DNA of 64,000 nt from Ruegeria sp. TM1040 (GCF_000014065.1 NC_008043.1:180001-244000), one strand, 5' to 3'; shown: positions 27,262 through 38,069, numbered from the stretch's first letter. The notes: generated by a model not told the origin, from the letters alone. Numbers and translations: made by a program.

Positions 27262-27295
27262 CCCCTTGGGTGCTTCGTCACCCAAGGGGTCTTTT
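27262..27295 (+). terminator. Rho-independent terminator after cheD
   Basis: An 11-bp perfect stem (27262-27272 with 27279-27289) and 6-nt loop are followed by TCTTTT, 37 bp past the cheD stop. It ends the receptor-cheB-cheD unit. Confidence 0.9.
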
Positions 27296-27347
27296 GCGTC
27301 CGCTCTCTGGGCCCACATTCTGATTTCACTTGACCTACAACCAGTAT

Positions 27348-27361
27348 TGTACAAGTGTACA
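27348..27361. promoter_or_regulatory. Putative TetR operator
   Basis: TGTACAAGTGTACA is an inverted repeat (TGTAC-AAGT-GTACA) 18 bp before the tetR-type start. TTGACC at 27330-27335 could be the -35 element, which would put the operator over the spacer and -10, consistent with autorepression. Confidence 0.5.
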
Positions 27362-27379
27362 GCAACGGAGTGAGAGCAG

Positions 27380-28021
27380 ATGACGAAGACCGACCCCCAA
27401 AAACCCAAATTTCGCCGAGAGAACCCCGAACAGCGGCGCGAGCAGTTGATTGAGGCGACGCTTCGTGTGATCGCGCGCAAGGGTGTCATGGGGGCAACCG
27501 TGCGTGAAATCTCGGCCGAAGCCGGTGTAGCCTTCAGCCTGATCCGCCATCACTTCAACACAAAAGAAGATCTCATGTATGCCGCATATGCGCATCACAT
27601 GCAGCGGATGGCTCAACTATCGCTTGCGTCAGCCGGAGATTCCGATCGCTCGCCCATCGACAGGATGCGCCAGTGTATCCACGACACGTTGTCTTTGCCT
27701 GTCACCAAAAGCGAGAGCCTCCAGATCTGGGCTGGTTTCATTCAGATGGTGCCCCATGACGCGCGCATGAAGCAGATCCACATCGACACTTATCTGGGGT
27801 TTCGGGCCACGTTGGAGACCCTAATCAAAGACGCGCTGCAGGCGGCGGACTCGCATTCAACACCCGACCAGATCGAGGCCAAGGCGATTGCCTGCAACGC
27901 GGTTCTGGACGGCCTCTGGCTCGAAGGCTCGATGCTCCCCGACATGTTGCCCCCCGCACAACTGATCGAAATCGCCGAGACAACGATCATGGGCATTATC
28001 GGCCCGCATTCAGACACTTAA
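27380..28021 (+). CDS. TetR-family transcriptional regulator
   Basis: The 213-residue protein has an N-terminal TetR helix-turn-helix (about 20-66, with GATVREISAEAGVAFSLIRHHF and KEDLMYA) and a helical ligand-binding/dimer domain resembling the BetI C-terminal type (ACNAVLDGLWLEGSM). It is followed after 27 bp by a ThDP-dependent enzyme gene and is probably co-transcribed with and controls it. The inverted repeat upstream suggests autoregulation. The effector is unknown. Confidence 0.9.
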   Translation: MTKTDPQKPKFRRENPEQRREQLIEATLRVIARKGVMGATVREISAEAGVAFSLIRHHFNTKEDLMYAAYAHHMQRMAQLSLASAGDSDRSPIDRMRQCIHDTLSLPVTKSESLQIWAGFIQMVPHDARMKQIHIDTYLGFRATLETLIKDALQAADSHSTPDQIEAKAIACNAVLDGLWLEGSMLPDMLPPAQLIEIAETTIMGIIGPHSDT

Positions 28022-28048
28022 ACACACTCTTAAAATCAGGACGCCCCT

Positions 28049-29620
28049 ATGCGAACAGTCGGACACGCCTTGGCACAAACCCTTGTTGAGCAGGGCACCG
28101 AGATCATCTTTGGCATCCCCGGCGTGCACACCATCGAGCTCTATCGTGGCATCGAAGGCGCAGGTATCCGTCATATCACACCGCGTCATGAACAGGGTGC
28201 GGGATTTATGGCAGACGGATATGCCCGTATCGCTGGCAAGCCCGGCGTTGTCTTCGTGATCACCGGACCGGGTTTGATCAACACGTTGACCCCGATGGCG
28301 CAGGCCCGCGCGGACAGCATTCCAATGATCGTGGTCACCGGCGTCAACCGGCGCGACAGTCTTGGCAAGGGTCTCGGCCTCTTGCATGAGTTGCCAGATC
28401 AACTGGGTCTGTCGCAAACGATATCCAAACATGCCGAGCAAGTCGAAGACGCATCGGCGCTCGAAGGGGTGATGGCCCGCGTGTTTGGCGCTCTTCAAGG
28501 GCGCCCTGCCCCGGTCCACGTCGAAGTGCCGACGGACGTCATGACCCTACCGGCGTCCGAAACGGTGACGATCCCGGATCCAGAGCCAAAGGCTGCAAGC
28601 GATCTGACTCCGATCCTGGATGCCCTGGCCCGATGCGAGAGTCCTGTGATCCTCGCGGGGGGCGGCTGCCGCACGCAGAACCTTGCGCTCTTGAAACTGG
28701 CACAAAGGCTCGATGCGCCCGTCGTCCAGACCGTGAATGCGCGTGGCCTGATGCATGCACATCCCCTGACGGTTCCAGCCAGTCCGTCCCTTCAATCGGT
28801 GCGAGATCTCATTGCGGAAGCGGATTGTGTTCTGGCTCTTGGAACCGAAATGGGGCCAACCGACTACGACATGTATGCGACCGGGACCTATCCGGAGATG
28901 AGCAACCTTCTGCGGATCGACATTTGTGACGATCAACTCTCGCGCCATGAGGCTGCCTGCAGGCTCACCGGGGATCTGAACGAAATTCTACCCGTTCTGG
29001 CCGAACAATCCCCGGGAAAATCAAATGCGCGTGGATCTGAGCGTGCAGAAAAGGCGCGCCTTGCGGCGCGCGCCGAAATCGAAGCGCTGACACCCGGGTA
29101 TGCGCGTTTCGTATCGCAGATCGAGACGCTGAGGGATGCTTGTCCAGACGCTATTTTTGTCGGGGATTCCACGCAAGCGGTCTATGCGGCCAACCTCTAT
29201 TATGACCACAACCGCCCCGGAGGCTGGTTCAACGGCGCGACTGGTTTTGGGGCCCTCGGCTACGCAATCCCCGCCGCGATTGGCGCCGCTCTTGCCGATC
29301 CATCGGCACCGGTGGTCGCGCTGATGGGCGACGGCGGTGCGCAGTTCACGCTGCCAGAGCTTGGCGTTGCCCGCGATGAAAACCTGCCCATCCTGTTTGT
29401 CGTCTGGAACAACAATGCGTTCCTGGAAATCTCGAACGCAATGGAGGCCGCAGGAATCTCTCCGACAGGCTGCCACCCTTCTGCACCTGATTTTGAGGCA
29501 GCTGCCGCCGCATACCGGCTCGATTTTCGGCGGATCGCACCAGAGCAACTTCAGAACGCGTTGTCCGAGATCCTCCCACTCAATGGTCCGATGCTGCTCG
29601 AGATCGATATGACGGGCTAG
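28049..29620 (+). CDS. Thiamine diphosphate-dependent enzyme (acetolactate synthase-like)
   Basis: The 523-residue enzyme has the three-domain ThDP oxidase/decarboxylase layout. The N-terminal PYR domain carries the catalytic Glu in TPRHEQGAGFMADGYAR, the middle domain follows (PVILAGGGCRTQN), and the PP domain has the GDGG...NN cofactor motif (MGDGGAQFTLPEL, VVWNNNAF). The family includes acetolactate synthase and 2-oxo acid decarboxylases. It is shorter than biosynthetic IlvB and has no small-subunit partner, so a catabolic 2-oxo acid decarboxylase (for example the 5-guanidino-2-oxopentanoate type) is more likely. Substrate cannot be read from sequence. It converges with the ABC transporter operon, 8 bp apart. 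Confidence 0.85.
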   Translation: MRTVGHALAQTLVEQGTEIIFGIPGVHTIELYRGIEGAGIRHITPRHEQGAGFMADGYARIAGKPGVVFVITGPGLINTLTPMAQARADSIPMIVVTGVNRRDSLGKGLGLLHELPDQLGLSQTISKHAEQVEDASALEGVMARVFGALQGRPAPVHVEVPTDVMTLPASETVTIPDPEPKAASDLTPILDALARCESPVILAGGGCRTQNLALLKLAQRLDAPVVQTVNARGLMHAHPLTVPASPSLQSVRDLIAEADCVLALGTEMGPTDYDMYATGTYPEMSNLLRIDICDDQLSRHEAACRLTGDLNEILPVLAEQSPGKSNARGSERAEKARLAARAEIEALTPGYARFVSQIETLRDACPDAIFVGDSTQAVYAANLYYDHNRPGGWFNGATGFGALGYAIPAAIGAALADPSAPVVALMGDGGAQFTLPELGVARDENLPILFVVWNNNAFLEISNAMEAAGISPTGCHPSAPDFEAAAAAYRLDFRRIAPEQLQNALSEILPLNGPMLLEIDMTG

Positions 29621-29628
29621 GCCGCGCC

Positions 29629-30435
29629 CTACTTGATCCCGGCGCGCATGAAGCTTTGCACAAATTGGCGCTGAAAAAGCAAAAACGCGAGGAGAAGCGG
29701 GCCTGACGTCATGAGCGTGGCCGCGTTGATGACGCTCCATTCCACACCGGAGTCGATGGCGGAAAAGATGCTCAATCCCACGGTCACTGGCCGGGTCTCA
29801 ACCGAGTTCGTAATTATGAGCGGCCAGAGGAAGTTGTTCCAATGGTGGCTCACCGACACCAGGCCATAGGCAAGATAAGTCGGGATCGCCAAGGGCATAT
29901 AGACCTTGATCAGGATCCCCAGCGTGGACATCCCCTCGATCTGCGCCGCTTCTTCCAGCTCTTTTGGGACAGACATAAAAGTCTGGCGAAGAAGGAAAAT
30001 ACCAAATCCCGAGGCGATGTATGGCAGGGCAATCGCGGGGATCGTATCGACAAGATCGAGAAACCGGATCGCCTTGTAATTCTCCACGATGAGAATATCG
30101 GGCATGATCAGAAGCTGCATCAGCACAAGCGCAAACAAGACATTGCGGCCCGGAAACTGATAGCGGGCAAAGGCATAGGCGGCCAAGGTACACAGAACGA
30201 TCTGCCCAAATAGGATGACCGTCACCAACACGAAGGTGTTGAGAAAATAGCGCCCAAAGGGAGCAGCATTCCAGGCTTTGGCGAAATTTTCCAACGAGAG
30301 GGGCGCAAAGAGATCAAAGCGTGCTTCATAAGCCGCCGGATGGATTGCAGTCCAAACCGCATAGGCAAGCGGCAAGATCCAGACCAAGGCCAGAAGCCAG
30401 GCTCCAAGCGTGTTTAGCAAACGATCTGCGCTCAT
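29629..30435 (-). CDS. ABC transporter permease, MalG/UgpE type
   Basis: The 268-residue protein has six predicted membrane segments and the cytoplasmic EAA loop (ELEEAAQIEGMSTLGILIKVYMP) of carbohydrate-uptake type-1 ABC importers. It pairs with the permease upstream, whose stop overlaps this start by 4 bp. It is the last gene of the operon. The substrate is probably a sugar, polyol or glycerol-phosphate-like compound, by family only. Confidence 0.92.
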   Translation of the reverse strand: MSADRLLNTLGAWLLALVWILPLAYAVWTAIHPAAYEARFDLFAPLSLENFAKAWNAAPFGRYFLNTFVLVTVILFGQIVLCTLAAYAFARYQFPGRNVLFALVLMQLLIMPDILIVENYKAIRFLDLVDTIPAIALPYIASGFGIFLLRQTFMSVPKELEEAAQIEGMSTLGILIKVYMPLAIPTYLAYGLVSVSHHWNNFLWPLIITNSVETRPVTVGLSIFSAIDSGVEWSVINAATLMTSGPLLLAFLLFQRQFVQSFMRAGIK

Positions 30436-31307
30436 CTGTAGTGAACCTTGCGATCAAAGAGAAAGAACTGCCCAATCGCAAGCACGATCAGGAACACCAG
30501 CAACACCACCGTGAGCGTCGCAGCATAGGCCGTGTCCCAGAACCGAAAGGCGACCTCATAGATGTAAAACAGCAAGAGCGAGGAGGCATTGTCCGGCCCG
30601 CCCCCGGTGAGGATGAAAATATGGTCCACCATCCGAAAGGAGTTCACCACCGCGTTGATCGACACAAACAGCGTGGTCGGCATCAGAAGCGGCAACGTGA
30701 TGCGACGAAAAATCGTCCAGCTTCCGGCGCCCTCGACCCGAGCGGCCTCGACCAATGTGGTGGGGATGGTTTGCAGTGCCGCAAGGTAGAAAATCATGAA
30801 GAACCCGGCTTCTTTCCAGATGGTGACAACCATCACTCCCCAAAGCGCTGAATTTGCCGAGCCGAGAATATTGGTCTGCGCAAAGCCAAAGGCGCCACCG
30901 ATCTGGTCAATGAGGCCAAAACCGGGGGTGTAGAAGAACATCCAGATATTTGCGACGGCAATCATGGGCAGCACGGTCGGAGTAAAATAGGCCATCCGCA
31001 CAAAGCCCCGTCCGACCATCTGCCGATTGACCCAAAGCGCCATTAGAAGCGCTATCACCACCGACAGCGGGATCGTTCCAGCAGCATAAATCGCGTTATT
31101 CCAAAGGACTTTCCAGAAAACTGGATCGGCGATCAGCGTCTCGTAGTTTTCAAGCCCTGCCCATTTGGCCGGGCGCCGCCCGCGAGGCGTCGTGAAAAAA
31201 CTGCTCCACAAGGTAGTGAGCGCAGGCAGATGGGTAAAGGCAATGAGAAACACAAGCCCCGGAAACAGCAGGAGCCATGCATGTATCCAGCTTCTTGTTT
31301 GCAGCAT
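30432..31307 (-). CDS. ABC transporter permease, MalF/UgpA type
   Basis: The 291-residue protein has six predicted membrane segments and an EAA-type loop (LVEAARVEGAGSWTIFRRITLP). It forms the channel with the next permease. I chose the ATG at 31307 (MLQTRSW), preceded by GGAGACGCC; an upstream in-frame start lies only 30 bp after the binding-protein gene and has no better ribosome site. Confidence 0.92.
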   Translation of the reverse strand: MLQTRSWIHAWLLLFPGLVFLIAFTHLPALTTLWSSFFTTPRGRRPAKWAGLENYETLIADPVFWKVLWNNAIYAAGTIPLSVVIALLMALWVNRQMVGRGFVRMAYFTPTVLPMIAVANIWMFFYTPGFGLIDQIGGAFGFAQTNILGSANSALWGVMVVTIWKEAGFFMIFYLAALQTIPTTLVEAARVEGAGSWTIFRRITLPLLMPTTLFVSINAVVNSFRMVDHIFILTGGGPDNASSLLLFYIYEVAFRFWDTAYAATLTVVLLVFLIVLAIGQFFLFDRKVHYR

Positions 31308-31367
31308 CAGGGCGTCTCCAGAAATGAGGCGCGCCACCCGAGGTGGGGCCGCGCGCCGATCGTAAAC

Positions 31368-32645
31368 TTAACGGTAGTCCTGAAGGATCGCGTCTGCCTT
31401 CGCCTGCGCTTCTTTCAAGGCTTCTTCGGCGGTTTTCTGACCGGTGATCGCAGCGGCAAGCGCATCGTTGAAAATGCGGGTCACACGCTGATTTTCATAG
31501 GTCGAAAGCTCCGCAACCGCGTGCTCAAGCTGATCACGAGCAACGAGAACCGGGGGAAATTCAGCAGCGTAGGCTTTCATCGCTTCGCTCTCCCAGGTTT
31601 CGGGACGCGGGGCGACATAGCCCGTGGCGATGGTCCATTTGGCCGACTGTTCCGGGGCGGAGATCCATTTGACAAAATCAAATGCGGCCTTTGCCTGGGC
31701 GTCCGATGCGCCTTTGAAGAGGTAGAAATTGCCACCGCCGGTCGGCGCTCCGCGACGTTTGTTGGCGGGCAGCATCGCGACACCAAAGTCAAAAGGCGCA
31801 TTGTTGCGAACATTCGTCAGGTTGCCAGTCGAGGTCCACATCATCGCGGTCTGGCCTTCAAAGAACGCTTTGGGCGTTGCGCCCCATTCGATGATGCCGG
31901 GGGCCATCACTTCATGCGTTTTGGACAGATCCACCAGATAGTCGAGCGCTTCCACAACCTTGGGATCATCGAAATTCACCTCATTGCCATCGGCATTGGC
32001 AAGGATGGCGTCATTCTCGGTGGTCAGCCCCTGGAACAACCAATACGGAAACCCCGAAGATGGGATGCGCACACCCCATTGGGTCACATTGCCCGCGTCG
32101 TCTTTGAGCGTAAGCTTCTTACCCATCTCGACCATCTCGTCCCAGGTCGCCGGGGGCGTTTCAGGATCGAGACCGGCGGCTTCAAAGGCCTCTTTGTTCC
32201 AATAGAGAACAGGAGTCGAGCGTTGGAACGGAATACCGTAAGTCTTTCCACCAGTTTGGGAATTTTCCATAAACGCGGGGTAGAAGGAGTCGAGCCAGGC
32301 CTTGTCCTCTGCGCTGGTGGCAAAGTCATCGAACGGCAGGATGAGGTCTTCGTCCAGGAGGGTGAACATATCAACCGACAGGATCACCGACAGCTGCGGC
32401 GCGTTTCCGCCCCGCGCAGCGGTCAGAGCCTTGGCGACCGTGTCCTGATAGGAACCCGCGTAGATCGCTTCGATGTTCACACCCTCGTTCTCGGCCACAT
32501 ATTGCGCGGTCAGCTCTTCGATGGTGTCGGCCGCAGCTCCGCCAACGGCCACCGGGAAATAGAATTCCAGGTCCACATCCGCTGCGGCCGGGGCCGCAGC
32601 AAAGGCAAGGGCAGCAGCGGCCGCCTTGAATTTCGTCATCAGCAT
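31368..32645 (-). CDS. ABC transporter solute-binding protein, UgpB/family 1 type
   Basis: This 425-residue periplasmic protein has a Sec signal peptide (cleavage near APAAA-DVD) and the family-1 sugar-binding fold (DLEFYFPVAVGG, SRP-like PFQRSTPVLYWNKEAFEAAGLDP, GKTYGIPFQ). It is closest in type to the glycerol-3-phosphate/UgpB group. It is expressed from an operon in which the ATPase gene comes first, which is less common than binding protein first. It delivers substrate to the two permeases that follow. Confidence 0.92.
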   Translation of the reverse strand: MLMTKFKAAAAALAFAAAPAAADVDLEFYFPVAVGGAAADTIEELTAQYVAENEGVNIEAIYAGSYQDTVAKALTAARGGNAPQLSVILSVDMFTLLDEDLILPFDDFATSAEDKAWLDSFYPAFMENSQTGGKTYGIPFQRSTPVLYWNKEAFEAAGLDPETPPATWDEMVEMGKKLTLKDDAGNVTQWGVRIPSSGFPYWLFQGLTTENDAILANADGNEVNFDDPKVVEALDYLVDLSKTHEVMAPGIIEWGATPKAFFEGQTAMMWTSTGNLTNVRNNAPFDFGVAMLPANKRRGAPTGGGNFYLFKGASDAQAKAAFDFVKWISAPEQSAKWTIATGYVAPRPETWESEAMKAYAAEFPPVLVARDQLEHAVAELSTYENQRVTRIFNDALAAAITGQKTAEEALKEAQAKADAILQDYR

Positions 32646-32763
32646 GGTGTTTCTCCGTCGCTATCACAGCCAGCTTTGTACCGGCATTGAACGCTCCTCT
32701 GGAAAAGTCGGGAGCCAATAGTAAGCCGCGCCAGCGCGGGGGATCCGCACATCGGACCACGGC

Positions 32764-33834
32764 TCATGAGTGAATCTCCTGCAGACGCGCGATCAGGCCT
32801 GGATCTTCCAGACGCGCGTTCCGTGTCAGGTCAAAGGCATGGATCTGCTCGGGCGGAACCGCCAATCTCAGCGTCTCGCCGGGGGTAAGACCGCGTGTGC
32901 CGGGCAGCTTGGCCAAAATGTCGCCGCCTGCGCAGGTCAGCTCTACCAGAGTGTCCGCGCCGAGGAATTCCGCACCTTTGACCTCCGCGAGGATCGGGCC
33001 TTGGGCGGATTCCGTGAGTGCTTCGGGTCGCACCCCGATCCGAAGACTCTCGGGCGCGGCCTCAAGCGCCGCCCCAAAGGCTGCAGGAGACAGAAGATTC
33101 ATCGGCGGGTTACCGATAAACCGCGCCGCAAAGGGCGTCGCGGGACGGTTGTAGATCTCTTCCGGGGCGGCGACTTGCTCAATCTGGCCTTTGTTCATCA
33201 AGACCACGCGATCAGCCATGGTGATCGCCTCGGTCTGATCGTGGGTCACATAGACCATCGTGAAACCGAGCGCGAGCTGCAGACGGCGGATTTCACGCCG
33301 CATCTCGTCGCGCAATCGGGCGTCCAGATTGGAGAGAGGCTCATCCATCAGGCAAACCGGGCGCTGCGAGATCACAGCCCGCCCCAGGGCCACCCGTTGC
33401 TGCTGGCCTCCTGAAAGCGCCGCAGGTTTACGTCCGAGATAGGGGCCAAGTTCGAGAAGGTCGGCCACATCCTTCAGACGGCGCTGACGCTCGCGTCGCG
33501 GCAGCCCTGCAACTTTCAGACCAAAAACAATGTTTTCCGCAACGGTAAGGTGGGGAAACAAGGCATAGGACTGAAACACCATGGAAATGCCACGCTGCGC
33601 AGGGCTCATCTGGGTCACATCGCGGTTCCCGATCCGAACCTGCCCCGTCGTCACCGCCTCAAGGCCTGCTATGATGCGAAGCGTCGTGGATTTGCCACAT
33701 CCCGACGGACCCAGCACCGCAGTGAATGATCCCGCAGGAACGTCAAGGCTGAGACCTTCGAGCAAGACAGTCTCGCCCCAAACCTTGCGCACCTGCTCGA
33801 GTGCGATGGCCTGCCCCTGTGCAGTCGCAGTCAT
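32764..33834 (-). CDS. ABC transporter ATP-binding protein, MalK/UgpC type
   Basis: The 356-residue ATPase has Walker A (GPSGCGKST), Q-loop ([10 protein letters not shown]), signature [14 protein letters not shown] and Walker B with [16 protein letters not shown]-terminal TOBE/OB domain (~240-350) is typical of MalK/UgpC proteins. It energises the sugar-type importer encoded downstream. It is the first gene of the operon, 93 bp after a tandem palindromic operator. A 118-bp gap separates it from the binding-protein gene. Confidence 0.94.
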   Translation of the reverse strand: MTATAQGQAIALEQVRKVWGETVLLEGLSLDVPAGSFTAVLGPSGCGKSTTLRIIAGLEAVTTGQVRIGNRDVTQMSPAQRGISMVFQSYALFPHLTVAENIVFGLKVAGLPRRERQRRLKDVADLLELGPYLGRKPAALSGGQQQRVALGRAVISQRPVCLMDEPLSNLDARLRDEMRREIRRLQLALGFTMVYVTHDQTEAITMADRVVLMNKGQIEQVAAPEEIYNRPATPFAARFIGNPPMNLLSPAAFGAALEAAPESLRIGVRPEALTESAQGPILAEVKGAEFLGADTLVELTCAGGDILAKLPGTRGLTPGETLRLAVPPEQIHAFDLTRNARLEDPGLIARLQEIHS

Positions 33835-33926
33835 GGGCGACCTCCTGCATGACGAACGCCAGGCATATGGGCGTCAGAAGAGCAAAATACTCCGAGGTGT
33901 CTCTGGCGAATGGATGAATCGTTTAG

Positions 33927-33958
33927 TTTCATATGAACCTGATAAGCACTTCATATGA
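33927..33958. promoter_or_regulatory. Tandem palindromic operator of the ABC transporter operon
   Basis: The perfect palindrome TTCATATGAA occurs twice (33927-33936 and 33949-33958), with centres 22 bp apart, two turns of the helix. This phasing suits cooperative binding of two regulator dimers. The pair lies 93-124 bp upstream of the ATPase start codon. No regulator gene is adjacent. Confidence 0.65.
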
Positions 33959-34007
33959 ATGTAATGCGACAACTCGTCCAGGATCTCATACGCGCCCGAC
34001 ACAATGG

Positions 34008-34041
34008 AAAACGCCGCGCCCAACATGGGACGCGGCGTTTT
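34008..34041 (-). terminator. Terminator of the gbcAB-like operon (bidirectional shape)
   Basis: AAAACGCCGCG (34008-34018) pairs perfectly with CGCGGCGTTTT (34031-34041) across a 12-nt loop. On the minus strand it lies 22 bp past the reductase stop and ends in TTTT. Confidence 0.85.
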
Positions 34042-34063
34042 GCCTCGTGCCTTGCGCGAGGCC

Positions 34064-35131
34064 TTATATGTCGACTGCGACTTTGCCGATCGGGTTGGAG
34101 CAGCAGGCGAGGATATAGCCCGCATCGATGTCATCATCCGAGATGCCCCCGTTGTGGACCATATGCACCTCGCCCGATGTTTTCTTCACCTTGCAGGTGC
34201 CACAGACACCAAAAGTGCAGCCTGAGGGGATATTGAGCCCATTTGCGCGCGCCGCCGCCAAAATGGTGTCGGTCTCCGCGACCTTTGCGGTCACGCCCGA
34301 GGCTGCAAAGGTTACCTCCGCCTTGGTGTCATCATCAGGCACCACGTCGTCAAAGTCCGGCTGTTCGGCAGAGGTTTCGACCGGCGCATGGAAGCTCTCC
34401 TGATGGTAGTTATCCATGTCAAAGCCAAGACCCGCCAGTGCGTCGCGCACCGCCTGCATGAAAGGCTCCGGCCCGCAGCAATAGACCTCGCGCTCCAGAT
34501 AGTCAGGCGCCATGAGGCCCAGCATCAGCTGGTTGAACATGCCCTGATAGCCGGTCCAGGGGCGATAGGGATCCGGTTCCTCGACCACGAACTTCAGATC
34601 CAACCCTTCGGAACGGCTCGCCATTTGCTCGAGCCGCTGGCGGAATATGATCTCGGAGGGCCGTTTGGCGCAGTTCACAAACACAATATCAAGATTGTCG
34701 CCATCATCCCACATATTCGTGGTCATCGACATCATCGGCGTGATGCCAGAGCCCGCCGAGATAAACAGGAATTTCTTCGCCATGCTTCCTGCGTTGGTGA
34801 AGAGTCCCGCAGGGCCAAGCGCCTTGATGCGGCTGCCAGGGCGCAGGTTGTCCAGCATCCAGCGGGTGCCGATGCTGTCGGCTTGCGCCTTGGCGGTAAT
34901 GGTGATCGTCCGCGGCCGCGAGGGCGAAGAGGAGATCGTGTAGGTTCGGTGCAATGGCCCACCTGGCACCGGAATTTCCAAGGTCATGAACTGGCCTGCG
35001 TCATACTCAAACAGGGCCCCCGAGGGCGCCTTGAAGGTAAAAGATGCCGTGTTGTCCATTTCGGGAATGATGGAGACGCATTCCAGCATCTCCGCATCAG
35101 TCCAGACGGTACGTTCGCTGTTTCTGGGCAT
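34064..35131 (-). CDS. gbcB: Rieske monooxygenase reductase (GbcB-like)
   Basis: The 355-residue reductase has an FAD-binding ferredoxin-reductase domain (RTYTISSSPSRP, then GPAGLFTN), an NAD domain (FISAGSGITPMMSM, YCCGPEPFM) and a C-terminal plant-type [2Fe-2S] ferredoxin (CTFGVCGTCKV and a late Cys in ILACCSNP). It passes electrons from NAD(P)H to the Rieske oxygenase encoded 5 bp upstream. The ATG at 35131 has GGAG inside the end of the oxygenase gene, so translation is coupled; in-frame sequence further upstream belongs to the oxygenase. Confidence 0.9.
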   Translation of the reverse strand: MPRNSERTVWTDAEMLECVSIIPEMDNTASFTFKAPSGALFEYDAGQFMTLEIPVPGGPLHRTYTISSSPSRPRTITITAKAQADSIGTRWMLDNLRPGSRIKALGPAGLFTNAGSMAKKFLFISAGSGITPMMSMTTNMWDDGDNLDIVFVNCAKRPSEIIFRQRLEQMASRSEGLDLKFVVEEPDPYRPWTGYQGMFNQLMLGLMAPDYLEREVYCCGPEPFMQAVRDALAGLGFDMDNYHQESFHAPVETSAEQPDFDDVVPDDDTKAEVTFAASGVTAKVAETDTILAAARANGLNIPSGCTFGVCGTCKVKKTSGEVHMVHNGGISDDDIDAGYILACCSNPIGKVAVDI

Positions 35132-35136
35132 CAGGG

Positions 35137-36398
<1,262 letters not shown>

Positions 36399-36507
36399 CT
36401 TCGCCCTGTTGGTAGAGTGCAAACGGCAATGGGATCCCGTGAGGCCGCGAGGGAGGTGCCCGCGTCCTTTTCAAGATGCCCAAACCGCCGCCCGCGGTTG
36501 ACGATAT

Positions 36508-36686
36508 CTGCCGAGGCTGGTTTCCGGGCTCTGGGGGTGACCTGCTGGTCGGAGCGCAACGCCTTCCCGGGTCCTCCTCCCAGTGGCAGATGTTACGCCC
36601 GCGAATCCCATGACCGTTGCGGGGGCAGCGCCGGAATCGCACCGGCTTCCCAATTCTCCGTCCGGAAAGCCCGGACAGCACCTCGT
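36508..36686 (-). ncRNA. Cobalamin (adenosylcobalamin-type) riboswitch
   Basis: Read on the minus strand, this leader has the conserved cobalamin riboswitch blocks in order. These are a GGTGC block near 36680, GGGAAGCCGGTGCGATTCC (near 36630-36650), GCCCCCGCAACGGT (36613-36626), CCACTGGGA (36578-36586), GGGAAGGCG and the B12 box AGCCCGGAAACCAGCC (36515-36530). The spacing and order match the family. The next gene in this direction is gbcA, 145 bp away, with no gene between. Typical riboswitches of this class switch expression off when B12 is plentiful. An intrinsic terminator is not obvious after it, so control of translation is likelier. Confidence 0.92.
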
Positions 36687-36862
36687 AGGGCAGAGTTGTA
36701 TCGAGATTTGCCGCGCCCGATCTCCAATTTGCGACGTTGTTTATTGAGTTCGAGACAAGCCCGCCTCACATCCGCAAAAACATGCATGGATTGCGCAGCC
36801 TCTTGAACCTTTGGCCCATCGACGCATTTCTAAGACGCAGGCCGGAGCGCGCTCATCGGAGC

Positions 36863-36897
36863 TTTGCCAAACCAGCGCGAAGTTTGGGGTTGGCAAA
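36863..36897. promoter_or_regulatory. Inverted repeat upstream of the second TRAP operon
   Basis: TTTGCCAA (36863-36870) and TTGGCAAA (36890-36897) are exact complements 19 bp apart and end 66 bp before dctP. This could be an operator or an RNA hairpin. The rest of 36700-36960 shows no gene. Confidence 0.4.
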
Positions 36898-36963
36898 TCC
36901 ACTCAATTTGGTGATCCTGCCGCACATAAACAAATACGGTAAAATCCGACTGGGGAGGAAAAT

Positions 36964-37980
36964 ATGAAAAAATTCTTGGGACTTACCGCTGTTGCATCCG
37001 TGAGCTTTGCCTTTGCGGCAGAAGCCATGGCCACAGAGTGGAATGTCTCGGTTTGGGGCAAACGCCGCGCCTTTACCGAGCACGTCGAAAAGCTCGCTGA
37101 ACTGGTGTCCGAGAAAACCGACGGCGAATTCACCATGAACATCAGCTATGGTGGACTGTCCAAAAACCGCGAGAACCTCGACGGGATCTCGATTGGCGCG
37201 TTTGAGATGGCGCAGTTCTGCGCCGGCTATCACCGCGACAAAAACCGCGTGATTACCGTTCTTGAATTGCCCTTCCTGGGCATTTCCAACCTCGAAGAGG
37301 AGGTTGCGGTCTCTAGCGCGGTCTACAACCACCCGGCCGCAGCCGAGGAAATGGCGCAGTGGAACGCAAAGCTGCTCATGACCTCGCCGATGCCGCAATA
37401 CAATATCGTCGGCACCGGTGATGTGCGTGATGATCTGGCGGAATTTGAAGGCATGCGCGTGCGGGCAACCGGCGGTATCGGCGAAGCCTTCAAGGCTGTT
37501 GGCGCCGTTCCGACCTCCGTCACCGCGACCGAGGCCTATCAGGCGATGGAATCCGGTGTGGTCGACACCGTAGCGTTCGCACAACATGCGCATCTGAGCT
37601 TTGGCACCATCAACCGCGCTGACTGGTGGACCGCTAACCTCAACCCCGGCACCGTGAACTGCCCGGTTGTGGTCAATATTGACGCTTACGAAAGCCTCTC
37701 TGACGCCGAGCGCGAAGCGCTGGACAGCTCGGTTGCCGAAGCGCTGGATCACTACCTGGCGAACTACGGCGAGCTGCTGAAGAAGTGGGATAGTGTTCTC
37801 GAGGAAAAAGGCGTCGAAAAGGTCGAGATTTCGGAAGAGGTGCTCGCAGAATTCCGCTCTACTGCGGCTGAGCCGATCCGCGACGCTTGGATCAAGGATA
37901 TGGAAGCACAGGGCCTGCCGGGTCAGGAGCTCTATGATCTAGTTCAGAAAACGCTCGCAGATCACCGCAACGGCAGCTGA
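36964..37980 (+). CDS. TRAP transporter substrate-binding protein (second system)
   Basis: This 338-residue periplasmic protein has a Sec signal peptide (cleavage near EAMA-TEW) and a DctP-family core (WGKRRAFTEHVEKLAELVSEKT, ISYGGLSKNRENLDGISIGAFEM, VRATGGIGEAFKAVG, ESGVVDTVAF). The ATG follows GGGGAGGAAAA. It differs clearly from the first DctP in this window and presumably binds another substrate. It is divergent from the riboswitch-controlled gbcAB genes, but nothing in the sequence proves a shared role. Confidence 0.9.
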   Translation: MKKFLGLTAVASVSFAFAAEAMATEWNVSVWGKRRAFTEHVEKLAELVSEKTDGEFTMNISYGGLSKNRENLDGISIGAFEMAQFCAGYHRDKNRVITVLELPFLGISNLEEEVAVSSAVYNHPAAAEEMAQWNAKLLMTSPMPQYNIVGTGDVRDDLAEFEGMRVRATGGIGEAFKAVGAVPTSVTATEAYQAMESGVVDTVAFAQHAHLSFGTINRADWWTANLNPGTVNCPVVVNIDAYESLSDAEREALDSSVAEALDHYLANYGELLKKWDSVLEEKGVEKVEISEEVLAEFRSTAAEPIRDAWIKDMEAQGLPGQELYDLVQKTLADHRNGS

Positions 37981-38007
37981 TCTGAACGCAATGGCCTATG
38001 GCCTATG

Positions 38008-38029
38008 GCCCGGACCAATTGGTCCGGGC
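38008..38029 (+). terminator. Perfect palindromic hairpin between dctP and dctQ
   Basis: A 22-bp perfect palindrome centred on AATT (arms starting GCCCGGACC) lies 27 bp after dctP. It has only a short pyrimidine stretch after it and sits within the operon, so it probably attenuates read-through or protects the dctP message. Confidence 0.65.
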
Positions 38030-38069
38030 TTCTGCGTATCTCACCAATAATCACATATCGGGGAAAGCT

